Positions 1-7,877 of a stretch of DNA of 64,000 nt are shown one piece after another; the stretch's first letter is position 1; each line of letters begins with the position of its first letter. Origin of the DNA: Ascidiaceihabitans sp023955215 (GTDB taxonomy: Bacteria > Pseudomonadota > Alphaproteobacteria > Rhodobacterales > Rhodobacteraceae); NCBI GenBank assembly GCA_943788345.1, contig CALSPX010000017.1, forward strand, positions 54,440-118,439, read 5' to 3'. The notes under the pieces are model-generated. The model was not told the DNA's origin. It ran no database searches and saw only the letters and a list, made by a program, of their open reading frames with translations. The position numbers were made by a program, and so were the translations under genes.

Positions 1-462
1 GTCATCTGCTGGGCAGCGCAGCGCTTCCATAGAGACGTCGATTTGGGAGTCGAGATCCCAAAGGTTTTCCGCGTCGATCTGATCCTGAAGCTTGCCCATC
101 TCTTCGGCAGTCTCATCAGAATAGTTCATCGCAAGGTCGTTGTAGCGATCTAGGACTGCTTTCTTTTCGGCCACACCCAGCATCACGTTTTCACGAACGG
201 ATAGGGTTTCGTCCAGCTTTGGCTCCTGCGGGAGGTAGCCAACTTTGGCCCCCTCAGCGTGCCACGCTTCGCCGGTAAAGTCTTTGTCCATGCCCGCCAT
301 GATCTTCATCAGCGTGGATTTACCCGCACCGTTGGCCCCAACCACACCGATTTTCACACCGGGTAGGAAGTTTAGGTTAATGTTTTCAAAGCATTTCTTG
401 CCGCCCGGGTAGGTCTTTGAGACGCCGGACATGTGGTAGACGTATTGATAAGCAGCGGCCAT
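1..462 (-). CDS. ettA: Energy-dependent translational throttle protein EttA (ABC-F ATPase), N-terminal part
   Basis: The first 154 codons are present; the gene runs off the left edge. The product is a cytosolic ABC-F ATPase that binds the ribosomal E site and gates entry into elongation according to ATP/ADP level. I read the family N-terminus MAAAYQYVYHMSGVSKTYPG, a Walker A GANGAGKST at about residues 39-47, and a Q-loop region YLPQEPKLDETLSVRENV. The pattern YHM.GVSKTYPGGK.CFENI is typical of EttA rather than Uup or YheS. The start ATG at 462 is preceded by GGAG at good spacing. It is transcribed away from nadD, so the short intergenic stretch must hold both promoters. Confidence 0.95.
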   Translation of the reverse strand, partial: MAAAYQYVYHMSGVSKTYPGGKKCFENINLNFLPGVKIGVVGANGAGKSTLMKIMAGMDKDFTGEAWHAEGAKVGYLPQEPKLDETLSVRENVMLGVAEKKAVLDRYNDLAMNYSDETAEEMGKLQDQIDAENLWDLDSQIDVSMEALRCPADD

Positions 463-599
463 TTGGATGCTCCGATATATAAGGACTAGGTTGCGGGATG
501 TCTTATCGTGGGATTGGCGCTGCTTCAACCATGTTCGAGCATGCGGTACAAATGTGCTGGTTGATTGACATTGTGGGGCTCAAACGGGCAACAAGCAGC

Positions 600-1202
600 A
601 TGAAGTCTTCATATCCATATGCTCGCAGCGGTCAGACCATTGGCCTGCTTGGTGGTTCCTTTGATCCCGCCCACGCGGGTCATGCGCATATCACCCGTGA
701 AGCGCTAAAGCGATTTGGGTTGGACCGTGTGTGGTGGATGGTGTCGCCGGGAAATCCGTTAAAGGATCGTGGCCCTGCGCCGATTGAACAGCGGATGGAG
801 CGCGCGCGGTTGGTGATGGATCACCCGCATGTCGAGGTTACGGATATCGAACGCCAGCTAGGGACGCGTTATACCGCCCAGACATTGCAAGCTTTGCAGG
901 CGCGGTATCGCGGAGTTCGGTTTGTATGGTTGATGGGCGCTGACAACTTGGCGCAGTTCCATCTGTGGCAAGACTGGCAGTGGGTTATGGAGAACGTCGC
1001 GATTGGTGTGTTGGCCCGCCCGGGTGATCGTATTTCCGCCCGTATGTCGCCTGCGGCGCGTCTGTATCGCGCTAACCGTATCGCAGGGCGTCATTCGCAT
1101 ATGTTGTCGCGTGTTGGAACACCGGCGTGGTGCTTTGTTAATGTACCGATGGTGGACCAGTCTTCGACCGCTATTCGTGCGGCGGGTGGTTGGAGCGCTT
1201 AG
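600..1202 (+). CDS. nadD: Nicotinate-nucleotide adenylyltransferase
   Basis: NadD adenylates nicotinate mononucleotide in NAD biosynthesis. The nucleotidyltransferase signature GLLGGSFDPAHAGH lies near the N-terminus, with HAGH as the ATP-binding (T/H)xGH motif. Later blocks WWMVSPGNPLK, GADNLAQFHLWQDW and SSTAIR are family hallmarks. The frame stays open upstream to an ATG at 498, but the family begins shortly before the GGSFDP block, so I take the ATG at 600 (MKSSYPYARSGQTIG), giving 200 residues, the usual length. No strong ribosome site is visible at either start. Its stop overlaps the stop of the convergent EamA gene by 4 bp. The usual partner rsfS is not next to it. Confidence 0.93.
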   Translation: MKSSYPYARSGQTIGLLGGSFDPAHAGHAHITREALKRFGLDRVWWMVSPGNPLKDRGPAPIEQRMERARLVMDHPHVEVTDIERQLGTRYTAQTLQALQARYRGVRFVWLMGADNLAQFHLWQDWQWVMENVAIGVLARPGDRISARMSPAARLYRANRIAGRHSHMLSRVGTPAWCFVNVPMVDQSSTAIRAAGGWSA

Positions 1203-2038
1203 GCGCGTAGACGTGCTGAGGCAATCCCTGCACCCATGACGATCAACAACCCGACCCATGTGACCATCGCAGGCCATGTGTCAAAGAACACCCAACCCAG
1301 AATGACGGCAGCCAAAAGCTGGAAATAGACCAACGGCGCAAGGCGTGTCGCGGGGGCTGTTTTGTAGGCATATAACAGCAGCAGGTTGCCCAGCATCGAG
1401 AACAGGGCCGATAGCGTTGTAAGCCACATCATTTCGCCAGTCAGGGTAGGAATGTTCATTGCCCCGATGGGAGCCAAAACCAAGGCGCTGATAAACAGCT
1501 GGGTAAAGGTTAACCCGATGGGTGTGCCCAGATGTGCGATCCAACGCGATGCGGTAAGGAACGCGCCATAACAGGTTCCAGCCGCCACGGCCCACAACAA
1601 GCCAACGCCTGCGTCTGAACCGGGGCGTACAACGATCAGCACCCCAATGAAGCCAAGGATGATCAAAGCAGTGCGTTGCCATGTGATCGCTTCACGCAGG
1701 AATATGGTTGCCAGAACGTAACTGACCAAGGGGCCGATAAAGAAGGCGGCAAAAACATCGGCGATGGGTTCTAAGGATAACGCCATTTGAATGCAGCTAA
1801 GCCCCGTTGCCATCAAGAGCGCCCGACCCCAGACCCGAATGTCTTTCAAAAGCGCCCAAGTTCCTTTTGGAATGAAAGGCAGCACCATCAATGCGCCGAT
1901 GAAAAACCGCGACCACGACACATAGATTGGATGGGCACCCAAACCCCAGCTAAGCAGTTTGCCTGCGGTGTCGCCAGCGGGGATCATCGACATGGCGACA
2001 AACATGATAAGGATAGACTGGGTGCTAAGTTTGCTCAT
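1199..2038 (-). CDS. EamA/DMT-superfamily inner-membrane transporter
   Basis: The 279-residue protein is almost wholly hydrophobic, with about ten predicted membrane spans in two repeats, as in the drug/metabolite transporter (EamA) family of metabolite exporters. The first repeat has the family-like AGDTAGKLLSWGLGAHPIYV and SRFFIGALMVLPF segments. The second includes ARLAPLVYFQLLAAVILGWVF, matching the conserved 'a..a..l.yl.pv.a.ll' helix of EamA repeats. The substrate cannot be inferred. It is convergent with nadD (4-bp overlap of stops) and divergent from dacB. Confidence 0.85.
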   Translation of the reverse strand: MSKLSTQSILIMFVAMSMIPAGDTAGKLLSWGLGAHPIYVSWSRFFIGALMVLPFIPKGTWALLKDIRVWGRALLMATGLSCIQMALSLEPIADVFAAFFIGPLVSYVLATIFLREAITWQRTALIILGFIGVLIVVRPGSDAGVGLLWAVAAGTCYGAFLTASRWIAHLGTPIGLTFTQLFISALVLAPIGAMNIPTLTGEMMWLTTLSALFSMLGNLLLLYAYKTAPATRLAPLVYFQLLAAVILGWVFFDTWPAMVTWVGLLIVMGAGIASARLRA

Positions 2039-2126
2039 GGCTAATCGCTATCATGCCATTCAATGGATGCAAATGTGTACGATCTGTGACTTGAGCTTGT
2101 CACAATTCATTGGTTAACTCCGTAAC

Positions 2127-3620
2127 ATGTTAAAATATATTTCACGACGCGCATTTATTAGCACTGCGATTTCTTACCTTGGAACGACTGCGGTTTTGGC
2201 TGAAGCGCCGCTGTCCTCGTTGCGCCCTGCGCTGCGCGGTGCGGATGCGCCCAAGGTTGTTGTCAAAAGTGCCGATGCTCTTGTGCGTGCCTCACAGGTC
2301 AGTGGGCGTGTGGCGTTTGCTGTGGCAAATGCCAAAACAGGTGCGCGTGTCGAGGGGATGAACGGCAACGTATCTGTCGCACCTGCCAGTGTGACAAAGG
2401 CGGTCACGGCCCTTTATGCGTTGGATGTTTTGGGAGCGAACCACCGGTTTCGCACACGCCTAATTGCAACCGATAGTATCGTTGGTGGCGTGGTTCAGGG
2501 CGATTTGATTTTGGTCGGTGGCGGTGACCCCACGCTGACCACCGATGGCTTAGCTAAGATGGCAGGTCAGCTAAAGGCGGCTGGTATCACTGAAGTTAAG
2601 GGTAAGTTTTTAGCCTACGATGGCGCGCTGCCACGCGTCAAAACCATCGACAAAGATCAGCCGGTTCAGGTGGGTTACAGCCCTGCGGTGAGTGGAATCG
2701 CTTTAAACTATAACCGCGTTCACTTTGAATGGCGGCGCAATTCTGGTCAATATTCAACCACGATGGATGCGCGAACTGCAAAATATCGTCCAGATGTGGC
2801 AATGGCAAAAATGAGCATCGCGAGCCGAAGTTCGCCTGTCTTTACCTACACTGACAAGGGGGGCGCTGATAATTGGTCTGTTGCTCGCGGTGCGCTGGGC
2901 AGTGGTGGGGCACGTTGGCTGCCTGTGCGAAAACCGGCCCTTTATGCCGCTGATGTTTTAGCGACGATGGCAGGTGCGCAGGGCATTCGTTTGAAACCTG
3001 TGAAGGTGGTGAACCGGATATCTGCAGGGACCGCATTGGTCACACATCAAAGTGCGCCGTTGCGTGAAATTTTGCGCGACATGCTAAAGTACTCCACCAA
3101 CCTAACGGCTGAGATGGTGGGTATGGCCGCAACGGTTAAACGCCGTGGCAAGGTCAGTGGTCTGAAGGCGTCGGCCACTGAAATGAATGCATGGACCCGC
3201 TCTGCTTTGGGCGTTCAGGGTATGAGACTGGTGGACCATTCGGGCCTTGGCGCTGCGAACCGTATGACGGCGGATGCGATGGTTGGCGCATTGGTCAAAG
3301 TTTATGGTAGCAACGCACTTCGCCCGATCCTTAAAAGCATCCCCGTGCGTGACGAAAACCGCAAAGTGATTGAGAACGCAGCGATCAAGATTGATGCAAA
3401 GACGGGAACCCTGAATTTTGTGTCTGGTCTTGGTGGCTATATGACAACGCGGGACGGTACTGTCCTTGCCTTTGCGATTTTTGCAGGCGACGAAAAGATC
3501 CGTTCGCGGATTTCAAAGGCGGATCGTGAGGCGCCCAAAGGGGGCAAAACCTACAATACACGCGCCAAAAAATTGCAGCAAAAACTGATTGGTCGTTGGG
3601 GGGCTGTTTATAGCAGTTAG
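2127..3620 (+). CDS. dacB: D-alanyl-D-alanine carboxypeptidase/endopeptidase (PBP4, peptidase S13)
   Basis: A periplasmic penicillin-binding protein that trims or cleaves peptidoglycan cross-links. The N-terminus has SRRAFI followed by a hydrophobic stretch and an ALA-like site (VLAEA), which looks like a Tat-type or ordinary export signal. All three catalytic motifs of the serine penicillin-recognising fold are present: SVTK at residues 88-91, STN (KYSTNLTAEMVG), and KTG (DAKTGTLNFVSG). The 497-residue length fits class C PBP4 with its inserted domains between SxxK and SxN. It is monocistronic and ends at a strong hairpin terminator. Confidence 0.94.
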   Translation: MLKYISRRAFISTAISYLGTTAVLAEAPLSSLRPALRGADAPKVVVKSADALVRASQVSGRVAFAVANAKTGARVEGMNGNVSVAPASVTKAVTALYALDVLGANHRFRTRLIATDSIVGGVVQGDLILVGGGDPTLTTDGLAKMAGQLKAAGITEVKGKFLAYDGALPRVKTIDKDQPVQVGYSPAVSGIALNYNRVHFEWRRNSGQYSTTMDARTAKYRPDVAMAKMSIASRSSPVFTYTDKGGADNWSVARGALGSGGARWLPVRKPALYAADVLATMAGAQGIRLKPVKVVNRISAGTALVTHQSAPLREILRDMLKYSTNLTAEMVGMAATVKRRGKVSGLKASATEMNAWTRSALGVQGMRLVDHSGLGAANRMTADAMVGALVKVYGSNALRPILKSIPVRDENRKVIENAAIKIDAKTGTLNFVSGLGGYMTTRDGTVLAFAIFAGDEKIRSRISKADREAPKGGKTYNTRAKKLQQKLIGRWGAVYSS

Positions 3621-3653
3621 CGCCTGCCCATTTAGGGCAAGCGCCGTATTTTT
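3620..3653 (+). terminator. Intrinsic terminator after dacB
   Basis: Inverted repeat GCGCCTGCCC / GGGCAAGCGC (9 of 10 pairs, 5-nt loop) starting at the last base of the dacB stop, followed by GTATTTTT. It lies between dacB and the convergent dadA-like gene. Confidence 0.8.
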
Positions 3654-4884
3654 AGGCTGCGTTTTTGACGCGGCTTGCTTCAACAAAGTCTGCTGTCGCT
3701 TCGGCAGTTGCGGCTGACAATGTCCAACCCAAATGTCCGTGACCTGTGTTGTAGAACACGCCCGGTTTTGAACCTGGGCCGATCTTTGGCATCATGGATG
3801 GCAACATCGGACGCAAGCCTGCCCACGGAACGCAGTGCTCAGTTGATACCTCTGGAAAGAACGTCTCACACCACTTGCACAGAGGTTTGATCCGGTCATC
3901 GCGGATGTCCAGATTGTAGCCGTTGAATTCTGCCGTGCCCGCAATGCGGAAGCGGTTTTTGCCAAGGCGTGAGGTGACGATTTTCGCCCCATCATCCAAC
4001 AGGCTGACCCATGGTGCCGCTTCTTGGGATTCCTTGTCGTCCAGGTTCACGGTGATTGAATACCCTTTGACCGGATAGATGTTCACGCGGTCCCCAAGGG
4101 CGCTTGCGATGGCTTTTGATCCAACGCCTGCACAGATGACGATCCCGTCAAAATGTTCGTCTTGGGCCCCATCATCGGTGTCCCAGCTTAGCTTTACGCC
4201 ATTGCCTGTGTGATCGTACTCGGACACATTGGCCTTATAGTGGAACTCAACGCCCATCGCTTCGCAGCCCTTTGACAGGGCGCGGGCGTAAAGGTGAATG
4301 TCACCGGTGAAATCACTCTCAGTATAATAGCCGCCAAGGGTATCTGTTTTCAGGGCCGGTTCGATTGTTTGAACTTCAGCAGCGGATACTTCACGACGGT
4401 CCAAACCGGCCTTGGTCAGCATTTCGTTGACGCGGCGGGCGTGATCAAATTCGCCTTGGGATTTGTAAACGTGGAGGATACCACGTTTCTCCATGTCGAA
4501 CTCAAACCCAACTTCGCCCGCAAAGCGTAACAGATGCTGACGCGCCTCAATTGCCATTTTGGCGGTGGCGATTGTGTGAGCTTCGTAGTTTGGGATGTTG
4601 CCCATGAACTCGGCCATCCATGACAGTTTGTGCCAGCTTGGCTTTGGGTTGACCAACAAGGGCGCGTCAGAATTGAGCATCCACTTGAGGCCCTTAAAGA
4701 TTGTGCCCCAACGGGTCCAAACTTCGGCATTCGATGCACTAAGTTGGCCGCCATTGGCAAAAGAGGTTTCCATCGCAGCGTAGCGATTGCGATCAAACAC
4801 GCTGACTTTGTATCCGCGTGAAGCGAGGGAATAGGCTGTGGTGATACCGGTGATACCGGCCCCGATGACTGCGATATGGGACAT
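3652..4884 (-). CDS. dadA: D-amino acid dehydrogenase-family FAD oxidoreductase (DadA-like), riboswitch-controlled
   Basis: A 410-residue DAO-family flavoprotein that oxidatively deaminates amino acids and passes electrons to the membrane. The N-terminus MSHIAVIGAGITGITTAYSL is the FAD-binding Rossmann GxGxxG. The C-terminus carries PWAGLRPMLPSMMPKIGP and NTGHGHLGWTLS, typical of DadA. The frame stays open 68 codons upstream, but that stretch overlaps a glycine riboswitch, so the start is the ATG at 4884. A tandem glycine riboswitch in the leader suggests that glycine, or an amino acid made from or converted to it, is the substrate or signal. The DadA name is by family; substrate is not proven. 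A second DadA-like gene lies at 39261-40529. Confidence 0.88.
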   Translation of the reverse strand: MSHIAVIGAGITGITTAYSLASRGYKVSVFDRNRYAAMETSFANGGQLSASNAEVWTRWGTIFKGLKWMLNSDAPLLVNPKPSWHKLSWMAEFMGNIPNYEAHTIATAKMAIEARQHLLRFAGEVGFEFDMEKRGILHVYKSQGEFDHARRVNEMLTKAGLDRREVSAAEVQTIEPALKTDTLGGYYTESDFTGDIHLYARALSKGCEAMGVEFHYKANVSEYDHTGNGVKLSWDTDDGAQDEHFDGIVICAGVGSKAIASALGDRVNIYPVKGYSITVNLDDKESQEAAPWVSLLDDGAKIVTSRLGKNRFRIAGTAEFNGYNLDIRDDRIKPLCKWCETFFPEVSTEHCVPWAGLRPMLPSMMPKIGPGSKPGVFYNTGHGHLGWTLSAATAEATADFVEASRVKNAA

Positions 4885-4944
4885 ATTCTGTGCTCTTTCG
4901 TCAAACGCAATGGTGGGCGGACACAAAGGATCGGCAGAATTGCC

Positions 4945-5160
4945 GAGTCGTGTCCCCATCTGTCGCGTGACCTGAGAGCTTGACCACCAAACCTTGGCAG
5001 CTTTCTCCTTCGGTGGGCCTGCTGCGTTAAAACAGACCACTCTCCAGATACACAATGTCCGCATTTTGCGGCAACTTGCACGGTTCATGTGCCTGAGAGT
5101 TTCCGGGGCGTTGCTCCTTCGGCGTCAGCACTTAGCTGAGCTCTCCCATGCGAGTCGCAT
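4945..5160 (-). promoter_or_regulatory. Tandem glycine riboswitch
   Basis: Read on the minus strand, two glycine aptamers follow each other. Aptamer 1 (about 5150-5080) has GGGAGAGCTC, then CGCCGAAGGAGCAA, then ACTCTCAGGCAC. Aptamer 2 (about 5049-4950) has TGGAGAGTGG, then CACCGAAGGAGAAAGC, then GCTCTCAGGTC and GACAGATGGGGAC. The paired blocks GCCGAAGGAG and CTCTCAGG occurring twice are the diagnostic core of the gcvT-type element. Glycine binding in such tandem elements usually switches expression of the next gene on. A short hairpin CGGCA/TGCCG lies between aptamer 2 and the start codon but lacks a U-run, so the output mechanism (transcription or translation) is not clear. Confidence 0.93.
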
Positions 5161-5171
5161 TATGTGAGTTT

Positions 5172-5201
5172 CGTATAGGAAACTTGGAGTGGTCTTGTAA
5201 A
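5172..5201 (-). promoter_or_regulatory. Likely sigma-70 promoter for the riboswitch-dadA transcript
   Basis: On the minus strand a -35-like TTTACA (5201-5196) is separated by 18 bp from TATACG (5177-5172). The implied start site falls a few bases before the first aptamer, as expected. Seen by eye only. Confidence 0.45.
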
Positions 5202-5245
5202 CTGTCTTGTGTGGCTCGCTGGTGTTTTCGTCGCCTCACATAGGT

Positions 5246-7222
5246 TTATGCCATGAATGCTTGCGGCTTGGCCGCATCCACAAGGCGTGGATACTGGGAC
5301 AAGGTGTCACTGACGGACGTGACAGGGCGTTGGTCTGCCTGTGCCACATCTGCGTGCTCTTGCAGGGTAGCGGTCAATTCAGCGTCTGTAAGGTTTTGCC
5401 ATTTGGTTTTCTTCTTGATGAACCCCAAGGCCTTCAGTTCGTTGCAAAGTGGTCCGAACTGGATTTCACTAAGCAGTTTCCAAGCCGCTCGGCGGTCCCC
5501 GGCGCTAGACCAAAGGCGCCCAAGATGGTTCAGGCAATGAACGTTTGCGAGGCCGTAATGTGCGCCCTGATTTACCATTTGGTTTGCATCGTGACCGGGG
5601 CGGCGTTGGATGACGCCGACATTTAACTTTGCGTTTCCGGTCATGTTGACCAAATGGAACGGACTGCCATCGGGACCAAGGATATGGGTCGCCGATTGGT
5701 AGTGTGCCAACTGATCTTCCCAGCTGTGATCTTGGGGGTGGAAGATTGTGTAGCCTTCATCCTCCAGTAAACCTTCAAGAATGCGTTCCCCAAGAAAGCT
5801 GCGGCCTAGTTTTCCAAAAGATCCTGAGCGTGAGATATATAATTTCTTGGCTTTTTTCTTGTTAAAATCGGTTCTTAGGTGCGTGGCTACATAGCTGCGC
5901 ATTTCGGGGGAGGAGGCCATCAGGCGCCCCGTGCCATTCCCTTGTGGTGGGATGATCAGCTTATCGACACGGTAAAACTGATCCACAATTTTGTAATTGA
6001 TTGGGGTGTCGAGGATTTCTGACAATTGTGCAAACAGCTTGTCAGCGTCTTCTTTGTAGTCGTTGTAGGTCGGGAAAAACAGCACCCCTTCGATGGGTTG
6101 ATCGATGTGGTCAAGCGCCCAAATCCGCGAGATGGATTCCGTTAAGAAATGTCCAAAGGATGGATTGAACCGACCACCAAACATCCAGGTGCCAGGCAAG
6201 TCTTTGATGCGGTTGCGGCGTGGGTGCGGGCGTGGGGAGGTTGCGGATTGGCGATGGGTAAGCCAGCACACGGCTTCTGGTACAGGGTTTTTGTCCTTAT
6301 CGAACACGGCGGCGGCAAACCGGTAACCTTCGCTGCGCGGGGTTTTGGCAAGCACGGCTTGGTCAACGGTGATGATTTCGTCTGCCAGTGGCACGCTGGG
6401 GTCGATATTATAGACAAGCTGTGGGGCTTTGCCGGTTCCGATACGTGAATAGTCTGGTCTTAGTTTGAGACGATTTTTCTTTTTGAAAGAGGCGACCTGT
6501 CCGTGCGATGTGGTTTCATCCAACGCAAATCCCTTTTTGGACAGGCTGGTGACGATCCGTTGGTGTCCTTTCCATCCATAAATTTTCGGATGAAGTTCGA
6601 GTACAATCAATTCGACGGATGAAAGGTCCGCACCTTCCAGAAATTCGAGCTCATTTCCCTCAATGTCCATGATTAGGACATTGTGAGGATATTCGCGGGA
6701 TATCGCGTCATAGTGTTTTGTTTCGACTGAAACGGTGCGTGCTTTGTCTTTCGTGTTGGTCTCAGAGCGTTGGGAGCCAAGGAAGTTGTCGTGAATATCA
6801 AAGCTGATGGCGTCAGGCTGGTTATTACCTGTCACGACAATATTGTTGGACACTGTCGCGCAGTCGTTGAGGCCGTTATGTTCGTAAAGGTTGCGAATGT
6901 GCGGGATTAAATCTGGGTTGGCTTCATAAGATTGCAGGGTCACGTTGTCGACTTACTTTAGCAAAACAGAGCCAACAATGCCGGCACCCGTCCCCATTTC
7001 CATGATCCTGTCACCGGGTTTAATGTTGGCTAAACCAAACTCAATCTCAGGTTTTTCATAGTCACCAGTTTTGATTGAACGCAAAATGACTGGGAGCAGA
7101 TGAGGTCCCTCAAGAACCTCAACCCCTTGCAATGTTGCTACAACATTTTGTTGTTCCGCTTTTGTCAATTTTTGCGTCGTGGTCATAACTGCTTCTTTTT
7201 GTTTTGGAATTTCCGCATCCAT
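5246..7222 (-). pseudogene. FkbM-type methyltransferase fused to GT61-family glycosyltransferase, interrupted by an in-frame TAA
   Basis: The reading frame starts at 7222 (or ATG 7186, MTTTQKLTK, preceded by AAAGAAG). It runs through an AdoMet-binding motif RIMEMGTGAGIVGSVLLK, meets a TAA at 6955-6953, then continues in the same frame with VDNVTLQSYEANPDLIPH and about 565 open codons. GTGAGIVGS before and SYEANP after the stop are adjacent parts of one FkbM methyltransferase fold, so this is one gene with a nonsense codon, not two genes. The downstream half also has the acidic DIEGNELEFLEGA of FkbM, then a DUF563/GT61 glycosyltransferase (GGRFNPSFGHFLTES, LYISRS, ILGPDGSPFHLV). A GTG at 6943 could restart translation but has no ribosome site. 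Likely role when intact: modification of a surface polysaccharide. Confidence 0.85.
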
Positions 7223-7321
7223 TTTTTTGACAGACTACAGTACGTCAAAAAATGTGTAAACAATTAGATAGCTGGGGGTCAGATTGGGCGTCTTTTGTGT
7301 ACAATCTGCTATGGCCTCGAT

Positions 7322-7741
7322 TTAAACGGTGTGTCGTGCCCGTGCGCCACGCTCGATCGCGGCGGCGTGTAGGCGGTCGATGTTCAACTCGTACCGGATT
7401 TCCTCGAGCAGGCGCAATTCTGCCTCGTCCAAGGTTCCATCAGCTGCGGCGACGTCACAGGCCAGCGCATAAGCCGTTTCAAATAGGCGTTCTGGCAGGG
7501 CTTCGCGCACCAGTCCGAATAGGGCATCAAGGCCGTCCTCTTGTTCAAACAGGTCAAACACCACTTGGCTGATTGATTTCAAGTGATCGACGTCGAACTC
7601 TGCAAAGACAGGCAGCATGTTCACTGCGGACTGAATTTTGATCAGTTCTGCGGTGCGAATATCTTCGTTTGAGGCTGAAACCGCGATCATAACTGCGACG
7701 AGCGCATCCTGTGGGGTCATTGAATTTGGGAAATCTTGCAC
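7322..7741 (-). CDS. TerB-family (tellurite-resistance-like) protein
   Basis: A 139-residue, all-helical acidic protein. The segments QDALVAVMIAVSASNEDIRTAEL and ALACDVAAADGTLDEAELRLLEEI match the TerB-like pattern, in which helical repeats end in acidic loops (aDg.ld..E). Such proteins are cytosolic and bind metal through the acidic residues in characterised members; the role here is unknown. It starts at GTG 7741 with AAAGGG upstream; ATG 7720 is an alternative. A second member of the family is at 56647-57111. It is divergent from lysK. Confidence 0.75.
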   Translation of the reverse strand: MQDFPNSMTPQDALVAVMIAVSASNEDIRTAELIKIQSAVNMLPVFAEFDVDHLKSISQVVFDLFEQEDGLDALFGLVREALPERLFETAYALACDVAAADGTLDEAELRLLEEIRYELNIDRLHAAAIERGARARHTV

Positions 7742-7877
7742 TGGGTAAAGCCCTTTGACTGTTGGAAATGTCGCATCCGTTTATATTACCAATTTATTGA
7801 CCCTTGGGGCGTTGATCAATAGGTAGCGGCGAAACAGCGCGCATCGGGCGCGGGTTTATGCCGGATTGGATATAAAG

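Noticed and set aside
4905..4945. Hairpin CGGCA/TGCCG after the riboswitch as an intrinsic terminator
   Set aside because: No U-run follows and the stem is only five pairs.
4885..5088. 68-codon N-terminal extension of the dadA-like frame
   Set aside because: It overlaps the glycine riboswitch aptamers and shows no protein-family match; the Rossmann motif starts right after ATG 4884.
5207..5626. 139-codon plus-strand frame
   Set aside because: Antisense to the C-terminus of the GT61 gene and to the dadA promoter; no coding signature.
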